Assembly (NCBI GenBank): GCA_965368585.1
Contig: CBDUNM010000009.1
Coordinates: 1 to 64,000, forward strand
DNA from: JARRQB01 sp965368585
GTDB taxonomy: Bacteria > Pseudomonadota > Gammaproteobacteria > Chromatiales > Chromatiaceae
Length of the DNA stretch: 64,000 bases
Direction of reading: 5' to 3'
The notes below the pieces were generated by a model. It ran no database searches. It worked only from the letters and a program-made list of their open reading frames with translations, and was not told the origin of the DNA. Of this stretch, positions 17,744-27,331 are shown one piece after another (position 1 is the stretch's first letter; every line of letters begins with the position of its first letter). A program made the position numbers and the translations under genes.

Positions 17744-19567
17744 CTACAAGCGCTGCGACTGCAGCCATTCTTCCAGCATCAGCATGACCCAAACCATGAC
17801 GCCGTAGTAATTGGCGTGTTCCTGGTCGTTGTGTTTCAGGATTTCGTCGACGTAGCCGGGTTTGATGATGTTGCGCTGTTTCAGTTCTTCCAGTTTCTGA
17901 TGCGCGTGGGTCCGCAGCGCCGGATGATCGCGCAACCAGATACCGGTCGGCAGACCGAACCCGTGTTTCTTCTTGTTGATGATCGCCTCGGGGAGGACGT
18001 CTTGCAGCGCCTTCTTGAAGAAATGACGCAGTTTAAAGTTTTTGATCTTCAGGTGCGGCGGAACGCGCCCGGAAAATTCGACGAATGCTTCATCGAGCAG
18101 GGGGTATTGCACGTCCACGCCCGCCAGTTCACACATTTGCGAAACCTTGCGCAGGTCGTTATCCGCCAGGGTTATTTTCATGTCGAGATGCAGCATGCGA
18201 TGCAACACCGATTCCGTATCGGCACGCTGGTAGACTTCGCGAATAATCTTGATCGGCTCATCCTGGTCGATCGCGGCCAGGAAATCCCCGCTGAAGATCT
18301 CGGCTAGCGGGGTGCGGTGCAGGAAATTGTAGGTTTCCATACGATCCGGCAGGGGGGTCTGGTAGCCGCGGATATAGTTGCGCATTTTACGCAACGGATA
18401 GATGCGCTCGACACCTGGCAGGCGGAAGGCCAAGGGTTCCAGCAGACCCTTGCGCAGAAACTGCGGTAGTTTGCCGTAGAGCTCGAAAATTAGCTGTTCG
18501 ACGTAGCGTGAATTGCCGCCGAAAATTTCATCGCCGCCGTCACCGGCCAGCAGCGTCTTTACGCCGTTCTTCACCGCCAGTTCCGAACAAAACAGCGCCG
18601 GCACCGCGGAGGCATTGCCGAAGGGTTCATCATAGGCGGCGGCGATACGCGGTATGGCGCTCAGCACGTCTTCCGGCGTGACGTAGTAGCTGTAGGCGTC
18701 GAGCCCGAAGTGCCGTTCCGCGATCCGGGCGTATTCCATCTCGTCGTAACCCGCCTCGGCGAACCCGATGGAGAATGTCTTGGCGGGTTTTCCAGCGACT
18801 TTGGTCAACAGCCCCGAGACGGTTGAACTGTCGGTACCGCCGCTCAAAAAACTTCCGGTACGACCCGGTTCCCCGGCGTCGGCCGCACGGCGTACCGACG
18901 CTTCCAGAGTTGCGAGGAATTCCTCTTTCAGCGGCGCGTATGCGCCGTGATGGTCCTCGTACTGGATTGCCCAGTAAAACTCGGTTTCGACCTGGCCATT
19001 TTCATACCTTATGCATTGGCCGGGCAGGAGTTTTTGTTGGCCTTTAAAGATAACGCGGGGACTCGGGATGCAGTGGAAATACAGATAGTCGAATACGCCT
19101 TGCGGCTCTAGCGTCTTGCTCAGATGAGGATGCCCGGCCACGCTGTCGGCCCGGTTGGAGAACACCAGCCCCTGGTCGACTTCGGCATACACCAGCCGCT
19201 CCACGCCCAGGCGGTCTATGGCCAGTAAAGCGCAATCGCGCGCGACATCGATAACCGCCAGACAGAAAGGTCCGTGCAGGTCGGCCGGCAGGCGATTTGG
19301 TTGCTCGCGAAACAGCGCGGTAATCCCCGCCAAAACGGTATCCGGATCGTTGTTGCCGTTGAGACTGGGGCGGCCGATGAGCGCTACGCGAATGTCGCCG
19401 TCGCGAAAGATTCGGGCGCGCGGTCCGCCGGCGGTCACCGCCCCCCGCCGCTCGGGCGTCGTTACCTTTGCGTCGTGCCCGAACGCCTCGGTCATCCGAT
19501 GCAGGGCGTCGACCGGGTCCAGTGGTTTCCGCCCGCCGATCCAACCACAAATTCCGCTCATACGCAT
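17744..19567 (-). CDS. Asparagine-synthetase-like amidotransferase lacking the N-terminal catalytic Cys
   Basis: 607 residues. The N-terminal half is a class II glutamine amidotransferase (Ntn) fold, and the C-terminal half is an ATP-pyrophosphatase synthetase domain with PP-loop SGGTDSS (242-248) and LAGDGGDEIFGGNSRYVE. In functional AsnB the initiator Met is followed by Cys (MCGI), the glutaminase nucleophile. Here the best start reads MSGICGWIGG (Met at 19561), so Ser replaces Cys. The enzyme may use ammonia or do a different amidation. It follows glgB on the same strand after 169 bp. AsnB-like proteins also occur in exopolysaccharide clusters and in beta-lactam-synthetase-like enzymes; the true substrate is not known. 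Confidence 0.8.
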   Translation of the reverse strand: MRMSGICGWIGGRKPLDPVDALHRMTEAFGHDAKVTTPERRGAVTAGGPRARIFRDGDIRVALIGRPSLNGNNDPDTVLAGITALFREQPNRLPADLHGPFCLAVIDVARDCALLAIDRLGVERLVYAEVDQGLVFSNRADSVAGHPHLSKTLEPQGVFDYLYFHCIPSPRVIFKGQQKLLPGQCIRYENGQVETEFYWAIQYEDHHGAYAPLKEEFLATLEASVRRAADAGEPGRTGSFLSGGTDSSTVSGLLTKVAGKPAKTFSIGFAEAGYDEMEYARIAERHFGLDAYSYYVTPEDVLSAIPRIAAAYDEPFGNASAVPALFCSELAVKNGVKTLLAGDGGDEIFGGNSRYVEQLIFELYGKLPQFLRKGLLEPLAFRLPGVERIYPLRKMRNYIRGYQTPLPDRMETYNFLHRTPLAEIFSGDFLAAIDQDEPIKIIREVYQRADTESVLHRMLHLDMKITLADNDLRKVSQMCELAGVDVQYPLLDEAFVEFSGRVPPHLKIKNFKLRHFFKKALQDVLPEAIINKKKHGFGLPTGIWLRDHPALRTHAHQKLEELKQRNIIKPGYVDEILKHNDQEHANYYGVMVWVMLMLEEWLQSQRL

Positions 19568-19736
19568 AACTTCGGAGTTGCCAAATCGAGCGCGGAGGCT
19601 AACTGTCCGGGTTCGAGACTGTCAACCGGGTTTGCGATGGCGTCGGAGCGCGACGACGAACCCCCGCTTGCGTAGTCGAGACAGCGTGCCGTCGCGCGGT
19701 TCGGATCGAACGCACCTTGCGCCTGAATCAACCGGG

Positions 19737-21926
19737 TTAAGCTTGGTGCCAGCGCAGCACGGTGGCCGAAAGCGGCGGCAGGACCAGCTCAGCGGAGTAG
19801 GGACGACCCATCCAGGGCCTGGTTTCGGTGTAGATGCCTCCGCCATTGCCCATGTTGCTTCCCCAGTAGAGTTCGGAATCGGTGTTGATCGCCTCCTGCC
19901 AATGTCCCTCGGCCGGCAGTCCGATGCGATAGGATTCGCGCGGGACCGGGGTGAAGTTCAATACCACCACCGTATGGTGATGTCCGTCGGTACGCAAGTA
20001 ACTGAGGACCGACTGACTGGCGTCGTGACAATCGATCCATTCGAACCCTTGGTTTTCGAACTCGCGTTGGTACAGCGCCGGGTCGTCGCGATACAGTCGG
20101 TTGAGGTCGCGGACCAGATCCAGAACGCCGTGGTGTGAGGCGTGTTCCAGCAAATGCCAATCGAGCTGCGCGCCCTGATCCCACTCGTTGCGTTGCGCAA
20201 ACTCCGCCCCCATGAACAACAGTTTCTTACCCGGATAGGTCCATTGCATGGCGTACAGCAACCGCAGCGACGCAAACTGCTGCCAGTCGTCGCCGGGCAT
20301 CTTGCTGATCATGGATCCTTTGCCGTGAACCATTTCATCGTGTGAAAACGGCAGCACGAAGTTTTCGGTGAACGCGTAGAGCAAGCCGAAGGTGAGCAAC
20401 TCGTGATGGTAGTGCCGGTGGACCGGATCCTTCGACATGTAGGCGAGGATGTCGTGCATCCAGCCCATGTTCCATTTCATGCTGAATCCCAAGCCGCCCA
20501 GCCAGGTGGGACGCGATACCTGCGGCCACGCGGTGCTCTCCTCGGCGACCACGATGGCGCCCGGGAAACGTTCATGTACCACGGTGTTGAGATCCCGCAG
20601 AAAGGCGACGGCTTCCAGGTTCTCCCGTCCGCCGTGTTCGTTGGGTACCCAGTCGCCGGGTTCGCGCGAGTAGTCCAGGTACAGCATCGACGCGACCGCG
20701 TCGACCCTCAGCCCGTCGAGATGGAACTCTTCCAGCCAGAACAGCGCGCTGGCCAGTAGAAAATTGCGCACTTCGTTACGCCCGTAGTTGAAGATCAGCG
20801 TGCCCCAGTCGCGGTGTTCGCCGCGTCGCGGGTCCTCGTGTTCGTACAGCGGCGTGCCGTCGAATCGTGCCAGGGCGAAATGGTCGCGCGGGAAATGAGC
20901 CGGGACCCAGTCAAGCAGCACACCGATGCCGTTTTGATGCAGGTGGTCGACGAACCAGCGGAAGTCATCGGGCGTACCGAAGCGGCTGGTGGGCGCGAAG
21001 TAACCGGTCGTCTGATAACCCCAGGACGCGTCCAGCGGGTGCTCGGTAATCGGCAGAAGCTCGATATGGGTAAAACCGAGGTTATTGACGTAGGGCACCA
21101 GCCGTCGCGCCAGATCGCGATAGCCGACAAAATGACCGTCGTCGCGCATCCAGGAACCCAGGTGGAGTTCGTAGATCGACATCGGCTGGTGCTGCCAGTT
21201 GAAATCGCGCCGCGCGCTCAGCCAGCCGTTGTCGTCCCAAACGTAATCGGTCTCCGCCCGGACCAGGCACGCGGTCTCGGGGCGATTCTGCCAGCTTTGC
21301 GCGTAGGGATCGCCCTTGAGGAAGATGGCGCCGTGTCGATCGCGAATTTCGTATTTATAGAACGCGCCCGGACCGATATCCGGAATAAACAGCTCCCAGA
21401 TACCCGCGCCGCCGCGGCTGCGCATGGCGTGGGTGCGCCCGTCCCAGGCGTTGAAGTCACCGGTCACGCTGACGCGGGCGGCGTTGGGTGCCCAAACGGC
21501 GAAGTTGACGCCGCGCACACCGTCGACGTCGCGTAAGTGCGAGCCGAGAAACTGATAGGCATGCCAGTGTCGGCCCTGGCCGAACAGATGCAAATCGAGA
21601 TCGCCGATCTGCGGGCCGAAGCAATAGGGGTCATGCCGGGTGGTCGAACGGCCGTCGTGATCGGTCCAGCGCAACCGGTAGCGATGCGGGACGGCGTCTG
21701 CCGGACCCTGCCACTCGAACAGGTCTGTGCCGCTGATGCGCCGCATGGAGGTCGCCGCTTCGGCGATCTCGACTTCACGCGCTCCGGGGATCAATGCCCG
21801 GACGGTCGCGGTCTCGGCACGTTCGTGGCGGCCCAGTACGGCAAACGGGTCGTGATGACGGGCTTCGATAACGCGACGAAGGTCGTCGTTGAGCGGTATG
21901 TCTATGTTTTTTTTGACGGGAGACAT
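19737..21926 (-). CDS. glgB: 1,4-alpha-glucan branching enzyme
   Basis: 729 residues, GH13 subfamily 9. It introduces alpha-1,6 branches into glycogen in the cytoplasm. An N-terminal CBM48 region contains NFAVWAPNAARVSVTGDFNAWDG. The catalytic barrel has DWVPAHFP, the nucleophile region GLRVDAVASMLYLDY, the acid/base VVAEESTAWP and the transition-state stabiliser FSHDEMVHGKGSM. The ATG at 21926 (MSPVKKNID) is preceded by AAGGTGA; an upstream in-frame start at 21965 would add 13 residues. Divergent from glgC, with which it shares a 122-bp promoter region. Confidence 0.95.
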   Translation of the reverse strand: MSPVKKNIDIPLNDDLRRVIEARHHDPFAVLGRHERAETATVRALIPGAREVEIAEAATSMRRISGTDLFEWQGPADAVPHRYRLRWTDHDGRSTTRHDPYCFGPQIGDLDLHLFGQGRHWHAYQFLGSHLRDVDGVRGVNFAVWAPNAARVSVTGDFNAWDGRTHAMRSRGGAGIWELFIPDIGPGAFYKYEIRDRHGAIFLKGDPYAQSWQNRPETACLVRAETDYVWDDNGWLSARRDFNWQHQPMSIYELHLGSWMRDDGHFVGYRDLARRLVPYVNNLGFTHIELLPITEHPLDASWGYQTTGYFAPTSRFGTPDDFRWFVDHLHQNGIGVLLDWVPAHFPRDHFALARFDGTPLYEHEDPRRGEHRDWGTLIFNYGRNEVRNFLLASALFWLEEFHLDGLRVDAVASMLYLDYSREPGDWVPNEHGGRENLEAVAFLRDLNTVVHERFPGAIVVAEESTAWPQVSRPTWLGGLGFSMKWNMGWMHDILAYMSKDPVHRHYHHELLTFGLLYAFTENFVLPFSHDEMVHGKGSMISKMPGDDWQQFASLRLLYAMQWTYPGKKLLFMGAEFAQRNEWDQGAQLDWHLLEHASHHGVLDLVRDLNRLYRDDPALYQREFENQGFEWIDCHDASQSVLSYLRTDGHHHTVVVLNFTPVPRESYRIGLPAEGHWQEAINTDSELYWGSNMGNGGGIYTETRPWMGRPYSAELVLPPLSATVLRWHQA

Positions 21927-22048
21927 TAACAACGTCACCTTATTGAATGTTGCATGTTGTACCATCCAGTTAACGGAACTTTAGAATCAGGATATGGGGA
22001 TGGCGACCCACGTCCTGATCAGCATTCTCGCATGGGAGAACCCGGAAC
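21927..22048. promoter_or_regulatory. Divergent glgB/glgC promoter region
   Basis: 122 bp between the starts of glgB (minus) and glgC (plus). It must hold both promoters; no specific operator could be assigned by eye. Confidence 0.5.
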
Positions 22049-23317
22049 ATGAGCCTTGACGATAATCCACGGTTTGTCAGTCGACTCACACGCGGCACGC
22101 TGGCCCTCATTCTGGCGGGTGGGCGCGGCTCGCGTCTAGAGCATCTCACGAAATGGCGCGCAAAACCTTCCATGCCGTTCGGCGGTAAGTTCCGCATTAT
22201 CGACTTTCCGCTGTCCAACTGCATCAACTCGGGCATCCGCCGGATCGGTGTATTGACGCAATATAAAGCCCACTCGTTGATCCTGCACATTCAGCGCGGC
22301 TGGGGGTTCTTGCGCGGCGAGTTCGGTGAGTTTGTCGAACTGTTACCCGCCCAGCAGCGGATCGAAAGCCACTGGTACGCGGGGACGGCTGACGCCGTCT
22401 ACCAAAATCTGGATATTCTGCGCAACCACCATCCGGATTATATTCTGATCCTGGCCGGCGACCACATCTACAAGATGGATTACGGCGCGATGGTCGCCTA
22501 TCATGTCGAAAGTGGCGCCGACATGACGGTCGGTTGCCTCGAAGTGGATCTCAAACGCGCCAGGGAGTTCGGCGTGATGACCGCGGACGAAGAAGGCCGC
22601 ATCGTAGAATTCGCGGAAAAGCCCAAGACGCCGCAGCCGGTTCCTGGAAACGACAAAATCGCACTTGCGTCGATGGGTATCTACGTGTTCAACCGCGCGT
22701 TTTTATTCGAGCAATTGATTCGCGATGCGGATACGCCGGGGTCGGCGCACGATTTCGGCAAGGACATCATCCCGCATGTCATCAAGAGCTATCGGGTCAT
22801 GGCATATCGCTTCAGCGATCCGCTCACCGGTGAGCAGGCGTATTGGCGCGACGTTGGTACGGTGGACGCGTTCTGGGAAGCGAACCTGGAGCTGATCGGC
22901 GTGACTCCACCGCTCAATCTGTACGACGAGCTATGGCCGATCTGGACTTATCAGGAGCAGTTGCCGCCGGCCAAATTCGTGTTTGACGACGAGGATCGAC
23001 GTGGCATGGCGGTCGATTCGATGGTCTCGGGCGGCTGTATCATCTCGGGGTCTACGGTGCGTCACTCGTGCGTGTTCTCCAATGTGCGCGTCAACTCGTT
23101 TTGTTACATCGAAAATTCCGTGATCTTGCCGAATGTTGAAATCGGCCGCGGCTGTACCATCAAGAAAGCGATCATCGACCACGGTTGCGAGATTCCCGAA
23201 GATATGGTGATCGGCGAGAACCGGAAGGACGATGAGGAACGTTTTTTCGTTTCCAAAGAAGGAGTGGTCCTGGTGACGCCTGACATGCTTGGTCAGGTCT
23301 TACACCATGTCCGATGA
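22049..23317 (+). CDS. glgC: Glucose-1-phosphate adenylyltransferase (ADP-glucose pyrophosphorylase)
   Basis: 422 residues. It makes ADP-glucose from glucose-1-phosphate and ATP, the committed step of bacterial glycogen synthesis. Visible motifs: nucleotide-binding LILAGGRGSRLEHLT, the Lys in WRAKPSMPFGGKFRIIDF, the sugar-phosphate region IVEFAEKPKTP and ASMGIYVFN, and the C-terminal left-handed beta-helix (SGSTVRHSCVFSNVRVNS, then ILPNVEIGRGC). It begins a three-gene operon; its stop overlaps the start of the GH57 gene by 11 bp. Confidence 0.95.
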   Translation: MSLDDNPRFVSRLTRGTLALILAGGRGSRLEHLTKWRAKPSMPFGGKFRIIDFPLSNCINSGIRRIGVLTQYKAHSLILHIQRGWGFLRGEFGEFVELLPAQQRIESHWYAGTADAVYQNLDILRNHHPDYILILAGDHIYKMDYGAMVAYHVESGADMTVGCLEVDLKRAREFGVMTADEEGRIVEFAEKPKTPQPVPGNDKIALASMGIYVFNRAFLFEQLIRDADTPGSAHDFGKDIIPHVIKSYRVMAYRFSDPLTGEQAYWRDVGTVDAFWEANLELIGVTPPLNLYDELWPIWTYQEQLPPAKFVFDDEDRRGMAVDSMVSGGCIISGSTVRHSCVFSNVRVNSFCYIENSVILPNVEIGRGCTIKKAIIDHGCEIPEDMVIGENRKDDEERFFVSKEGVVLVTPDMLGQVLHHVR

Positions 23318-25019
23318 GTTGCGCCGCCTGCCTGTGGTGCTGTGCTGGCATATGCATCAACCGGACTACCGCGGTCCGGCCGACGGCGACTACCACCTGC
23401 CCTGGGTCTATCTGCACGGGACCAAGGACTACGTGGACATGGCCTATCGTCTGGAGGAGAACCCGGATGCGCGCGCCGTGGTCAATTTCACGCCCGTGTT
23501 GCTCGAGCAGATCGACGACTACGTCAAGCAGTTGGGCGCGTGGTTGTCCCACGGCAAACGGATACGCGACCCACTCCTGGCGGCGCTCGCCGGACCCGGC
23601 GTGCCGCTGGATATGCATGACCGGCGCGAACTCATCAAGGCCTGTCAGCGCGCTAACGAGACCCATCTGATCAACCGTTTTCCGGTGTTTCGTGAATTGA
23701 CGGATCTCGGTTCGGGCTGTCTGGATCAACCGGACAACCTGCGCTACCTCAACGACCAGTTTCTGGTCGACCTGTTGATCTGGTACCACCTGGCCTGGGT
23801 GGGCGATTCGATTCGCGAGAACGATATCCGGGTCGTCGCCCTGGAAGAAAAGGCGCAGGGGTTTGACGATGAAGATCGCCGGCGTTTGATCGCCCTGATC
23901 CTCGATCAACTGCAAGGCATCGTGCCGCGCTACCGAAAGCTGGCCGAAGCACGGCGGATCGAGTTGTCTTTTACGCCCTACGCGCACCCGATCCTGCCGC
24001 TGTTGCTCGATTTGGAAAGCGCCAAGGATGCGATGCCGGATATCGCCATGCCCGAACTTCCGGCCTATCCCGGCGGCGAGGTGCGGGCGCGTTGGCATAT
24101 TCGTCGGGGCCTGGAGGTGTTCGAATACTATTTCGGCTTCAAACCGACCGGTTGCTGGCCCGCCGAAGGCGGTGTGAGCGACCTGGCACTGAGTTTGCTC
24201 GAGGAAGAGGGCATCCAGTGGGCGGCTACCGGGCAGCAAGTCCTGCACAATAGTTGTACGGCCGCGTTTGGCCGCGATCTGCCGGAGCATTGGGCGCACC
24301 GTCCGTACCGGGTGAGAAAGGGCAAGCTGACCACGTTCTTTCGCGACGACGGCTTGTCCGACCTGATCGGATTCACCTATGCGGATTGGCATGCCGACGA
24401 CGCGGTCAACAACCTGGTCGAGCATCTCGAGAATATCGCCAAGCAGGCGTCGCAGGATCCCGGCACGATTGTCTCGATCATTATGGATGGCGAAAATGCC
24501 TGGGAGTATTACCCGCGCAACGGGGCGTTTTTCCTCGCGTCGCTCTACAGCAAGTTGTCTGAACATCCAGGCTTGGAATTGACGACCTACGACGCGTTTT
24601 TGCGGCGGTCGCCAAAGAACATCGTGCGCCTGTCACACCTGGTCGCGGGTAGTTGGGTATACGGTACCTTTTCCACCTGGATTGGCGACAAAGACAAGAA
24701 TCGTGCATGGGACATGCTCGGCGACGCGAAACGCTTTTTTGATGAAGCGGTGGAATCCGGAAAACTCAGCGACGGCGAACTGACGGCTGCGGAACAACAA
24801 CTCGCCATATGTGAGGGTTCTGATTGGTTCTGGTGGTTCGGTGATTACAATCCCGGAGATACGGTCGCTGATTTCGAACACCTGTTTCGGAGCCAGCTGA
24901 CCTATCTGTATCATCTGCTGAGCGTGGAACCGCCCGGGTACCTGGGCGCGGTCTTCGCGCATGGCAGTGGCGCTCCCTCGCGGGGAGGCGTGATGCGACA
25001 AAGCCTGCAGAGTGAGTGA
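23307..25019 (+). CDS. Glycoside hydrolase family 57 protein (alpha-amylase/glucanotransferase-like)
   Basis: 570 residues from the ATG at 23307 (MSDELRRLPVVLCWHMHQP). GH57 motifs are visible: HMHQPDYRG near the N-terminus, GCWPAEGGVSD in the middle, which holds the position of the catalytic Glu, and GFTYADWHADDA plus MDGENAWEYYP further on. It probably hydrolyses or rearranges alpha-1,4-glucans in the cytoplasm. The start lies inside glgC and its end overlaps malQ by 8 bp, so the three genes look translationally coupled. GH57 enzymes include amylases, amylopullulanases and branching enzymes; which activity applies cannot be settled from sequence alone. Confidence 0.85.
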   Translation: MSDELRRLPVVLCWHMHQPDYRGPADGDYHLPWVYLHGTKDYVDMAYRLEENPDARAVVNFTPVLLEQIDDYVKQLGAWLSHGKRIRDPLLAALAGPGVPLDMHDRRELIKACQRANETHLINRFPVFRELTDLGSGCLDQPDNLRYLNDQFLVDLLIWYHLAWVGDSIRENDIRVVALEEKAQGFDDEDRRRLIALILDQLQGIVPRYRKLAEARRIELSFTPYAHPILPLLLDLESAKDAMPDIAMPELPAYPGGEVRARWHIRRGLEVFEYYFGFKPTGCWPAEGGVSDLALSLLEEEGIQWAATGQQVLHNSCTAAFGRDLPEHWAHRPYRVRKGKLTTFFRDDGLSDLIGFTYADWHADDAVNNLVEHLENIAKQASQDPGTIVSIIMDGENAWEYYPRNGAFFLASLYSKLSEHPGLELTTYDAFLRRSPKNIVRLSHLVAGSWVYGTFSTWIGDKDKNRAWDMLGDAKRFFDEAVESGKLSDGELTAAEQQLAICEGSDWFWWFGDYNPGDTVADFEHLFRSQLTYLYHLLSVEPPGYLGAVFAHGSGAPSRGGVMRQSLQSE

Positions 25020-26559
25020 CGCACTCCGGCCCCATCGCTATCCCGCAACGGAGTACAACAACAGGGGAATTGATTTGACCTCGCGTGACAACGCGTGGCT
25101 GGCCAATCGTAAAGCTGGTCTGTTACTGCACATATCTTCATTGCCGGGCGCCGGACCCTGCGGAGACATGGGCCGCGAGGCCTATCGCTTCGTGGACTTT
25201 ATGAGCGAGGCCGGTTTCGCGGTCTGGCAGATGCTCCCGGTCGGACCTACCGGCCCCGACGGTTCGCCATACCAATCGTCGTCGTCGCACGCGGGCAATC
25301 CCCGGTTCATCGCCCTCGAACCCCTGGCCGAGCGCGGCTGGATCGACCCGCGTGATGTCGGATGTGGCCGCGTCGACGATGTCGCCAAGCGGGAGTGCCT
25401 GCTTTGGGCGTACCAGGGGTTCAAGCGAGACGCAAACGAAGCCGACCGCGCGGCGTTTACACGATTCACCGAGTCGCATGCACAGTGGCTTGACGATTTT
25501 GCACTGTTTCAAGCGCTGCGCGACGAATGGCAGTGCGCTTGGATGGATTGGCCGAAAGCCTTGCGTGATCGACAACCACAAGCCATCGCGGAGGCGCGTG
25601 CACGCCTGTCGCAGCCGATGGACCAGATCAGATTCGAGCAGCATATTTTCTTCGAGCAGTGGCACGCGCTGCGCGCCTACGCGGAGGAACGAGGGGTCGA
25701 GTTGTTTGGCGATTTGCCAATTTTCGTATCCCAAGACAGTGCCGAGGTCTGGGCGCATCGCGAGTTCTTTCACCTCGATGAAAACGGCGTCCCAACGGTG
25801 GTGGCGGGCGTGCCGCCGGACTATTTTTCGGATACCGGCCAGCGTTGGGGCAATCCGCTGTATCGCTGGGATGTCTTGCACGCCGCGGGCTTCTCATTCT
25901 GGGTCGATCGCTTGTGCACCCAACTGGAGTTGTTTGACCTGATCCGCATCGACCACTTCCGTGGCTTCGAAGCCTATTGGGAAATACCGGCCAATGAACC
26001 CGATGCGGTCAATGGCCAATGGGTCAAAGGACCGGGTGATCTGCTGTTCAAACGGCTGCGCGAAGTCTTTGGCGATCTGCCCCTGGTCGCCGAGGATCTC
26101 GGCGTGATCACCGATGAGGTGCGGGCGTTGCGCGACGGGCAGGGTATGCCGGGGATGAAGATCCTGCAGTTCGCCTTTTCCGGCGGGCCGGACAACCCCT
26201 ATCTGATCTTCAACCATCAGGAGAACGCGGTCGTTTACACCGGTACGCATGACAACGACACAACCTTGGGCTGGTACAAGGCACTAAACGACGATGAGCG
26301 CGCGGTGGTCGACGAATACCTCGGACATTCGCGTGATCCCATGCCGTGGCCGCTGATTCACTGGGCCATGCTGTCGACCGCGCGCCTGGCGGTGGTGCCG
26401 ATGCAGGACTTGCTCGGACTAAATGGGGAGCACCGCATGAATCTGCCCGGTTCCGTCGAAGGCAATTGGACGTGGCGGTTTCGCTGGGAAGAACTCGTCG
26501 ACGACCTGGCGGGACAACTGCGGCGCGTTATCTGGTACTCCGGCCGACTGCACCAATAA
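25012..26559 (+). CDS. malQ: 4-alpha-glucanotransferase (amylomaltase)
   Basis: 515 residues, GH77. It transfers alpha-1,4-glucan segments between maltodextrins. Motifs: GLLLHISSLPGAGPCGDMG at the N-terminus, SPYQSSSSHAGNPRFI, the nucleophile region LIRIDHFRGFEAYW, the acid/base VAEDLGVIT and YTGTHDNDTTLGW. The start is a GTG at 25012 that overlaps the GH57 stop. An in-frame TTG at 25075 is less likely. It completes the glgC-GH57-malQ operon. Confidence 0.93.
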   Translation: MSDALRPHRYPATEYNNRGIDLTSRDNAWLANRKAGLLLHISSLPGAGPCGDMGREAYRFVDFMSEAGFAVWQMLPVGPTGPDGSPYQSSSSHAGNPRFIALEPLAERGWIDPRDVGCGRVDDVAKRECLLWAYQGFKRDANEADRAAFTRFTESHAQWLDDFALFQALRDEWQCAWMDWPKALRDRQPQAIAEARARLSQPMDQIRFEQHIFFEQWHALRAYAEERGVELFGDLPIFVSQDSAEVWAHREFFHLDENGVPTVVAGVPPDYFSDTGQRWGNPLYRWDVLHAAGFSFWVDRLCTQLELFDLIRIDHFRGFEAYWEIPANEPDAVNGQWVKGPGDLLFKRLREVFGDLPLVAEDLGVITDEVRALRDGQGMPGMKILQFAFSGGPDNPYLIFNHQENAVVYTGTHDNDTTLGWYKALNDDERAVVDEYLGHSRDPMPWPLIHWAMLSTARLAVVPMQDLLGLNGEHRMNLPGSVEGNWTWRFRWEELVDDLAGQLRRVIWYSGRLHQ

Positions 26560-26590
26560 CGGTCTGTCCGTCGCACCGGTTGACAGTTGC

Positions 26591-26643
26591 CGAGTCTCGG
26601 ACCGGGGTCAGCGCCGCTTTCGGCAGCTGTGCCGAGCCTCGGA
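26591..26643. repeat. Two small palindromes downstream of malQ
   Basis: CCGAGTCTCGG and CCGAGCCTCGG occur about 40 bp apart in the 85-bp gap between malQ and the ribbon-helix-helix gene. They are near-identical 11-bp dyads and could be an operator pair or weak terminators. Their role is unknown. Confidence 0.35.
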
Positions 26644-26644
26644 T

Positions 26645-26794
26645 TCAACGCGTTTTTTGCGAACTTTTGACCGCTTTTTCAATCAGTTGGGTCACCCAAT
26701 TTGAGAGGGTTCGGCCGTCCTCTTCTGCCAGCTTTTTTGCTTTTTTCTTCAAATCCGGGTCAATGCGGATATTGAGTATCTTCGATTTAGCCAT
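26645..26794 (-). CDS. Small ribbon-helix-helix (Arc/CopG-like) DNA-binding protein
   Basis: 49 residues from the ATG at 26794 (MAKSKILNIRIDPDLKKKAK). The pattern, a short beta strand (ILNIRID) followed by two helices with a turn (KKKAKKLAEEDGRTLSNWVTQLIEKAVKS), is that of RHH regulators and type II antitoxins. No toxin gene of the BrnT, RelE or ParE type is adjacent, so it may be an orphan antitoxin or small repressor. An upstream in-frame start at 26869 would add 25 residues of no RHH character. Confidence 0.7.
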   Translation of the reverse strand: MAKSKILNIRIDPDLKKKAKKLAEEDGRTLSNWVTQLIEKAVKSSQKTR

Positions 26795-27331
26795 GGTCGC
26801 CCTGATCGTGTTGACTTTGCGCTGACAACGTATATTGTACCTGTTACTGTGTGTATACAAAAGTAACACAAACGGACGGCACGCTTATTTTTTCTGGAGC
26901 AGGACGAAATATCGAACTTATGAACTTACAAACTGCAAGCAATGCATTGAAGTATCCGCCCGGGGTCGTCTGGCCGTTGGTACTCGTGGAAGTCGGCCTC
27001 ATCGTCGGTGTTTCCCTCGTGTCCATGTTGGTTCGATAACACCGGCGACGCTCAAAAGCACCGCGCTGTCGTACCAACTTGATCCACTTTTGTAGCAGAC
27101 GACCATTCCTATCGGGCGTCGTTCGAGCAGCGACGCGGCCTCGGTAGCCATCAACGCATTCCGCGCCCGCGCTTGGGGTCGTCCAGCAGAATCGGCAGGA
27201 TGGTGTTGTCATCGACAGCCGCGCCTGAACACTGGATTTTGCTTCGGTACCCCAATGCCGCTGCGCGAAAGAAGTTCATGCATGCAGGGACAATCCACCG
27301 CCAAGCCGCCATGACCCATGCAGCAAGCCGG
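26795..27331. other. Gene-poor stretch
   Basis: About 540 bp. One short plus-strand frame (ATG at 26920 to stop at 27039, 39 residues, with a hydrophobic stretch PLVLVEVGLIVGVSLVSMLV) could be a tiny membrane protein, but it lacks a well-spaced ribosome binding site. Nothing else recognisable. Confidence 0.3.

Noticed and set aside
23172..24566. 464-codon open frame on the minus strand
   Set aside because: It is antisense to the glgC and GH57 genes, its translation has no recognisable domain, and the plus-strand genes have clear family motifs.
26920..27039. 39-residue possible membrane peptide
   Set aside because: No well-spaced ribosome binding site and no known family; kept only as a remark in the gene-poor stretch.
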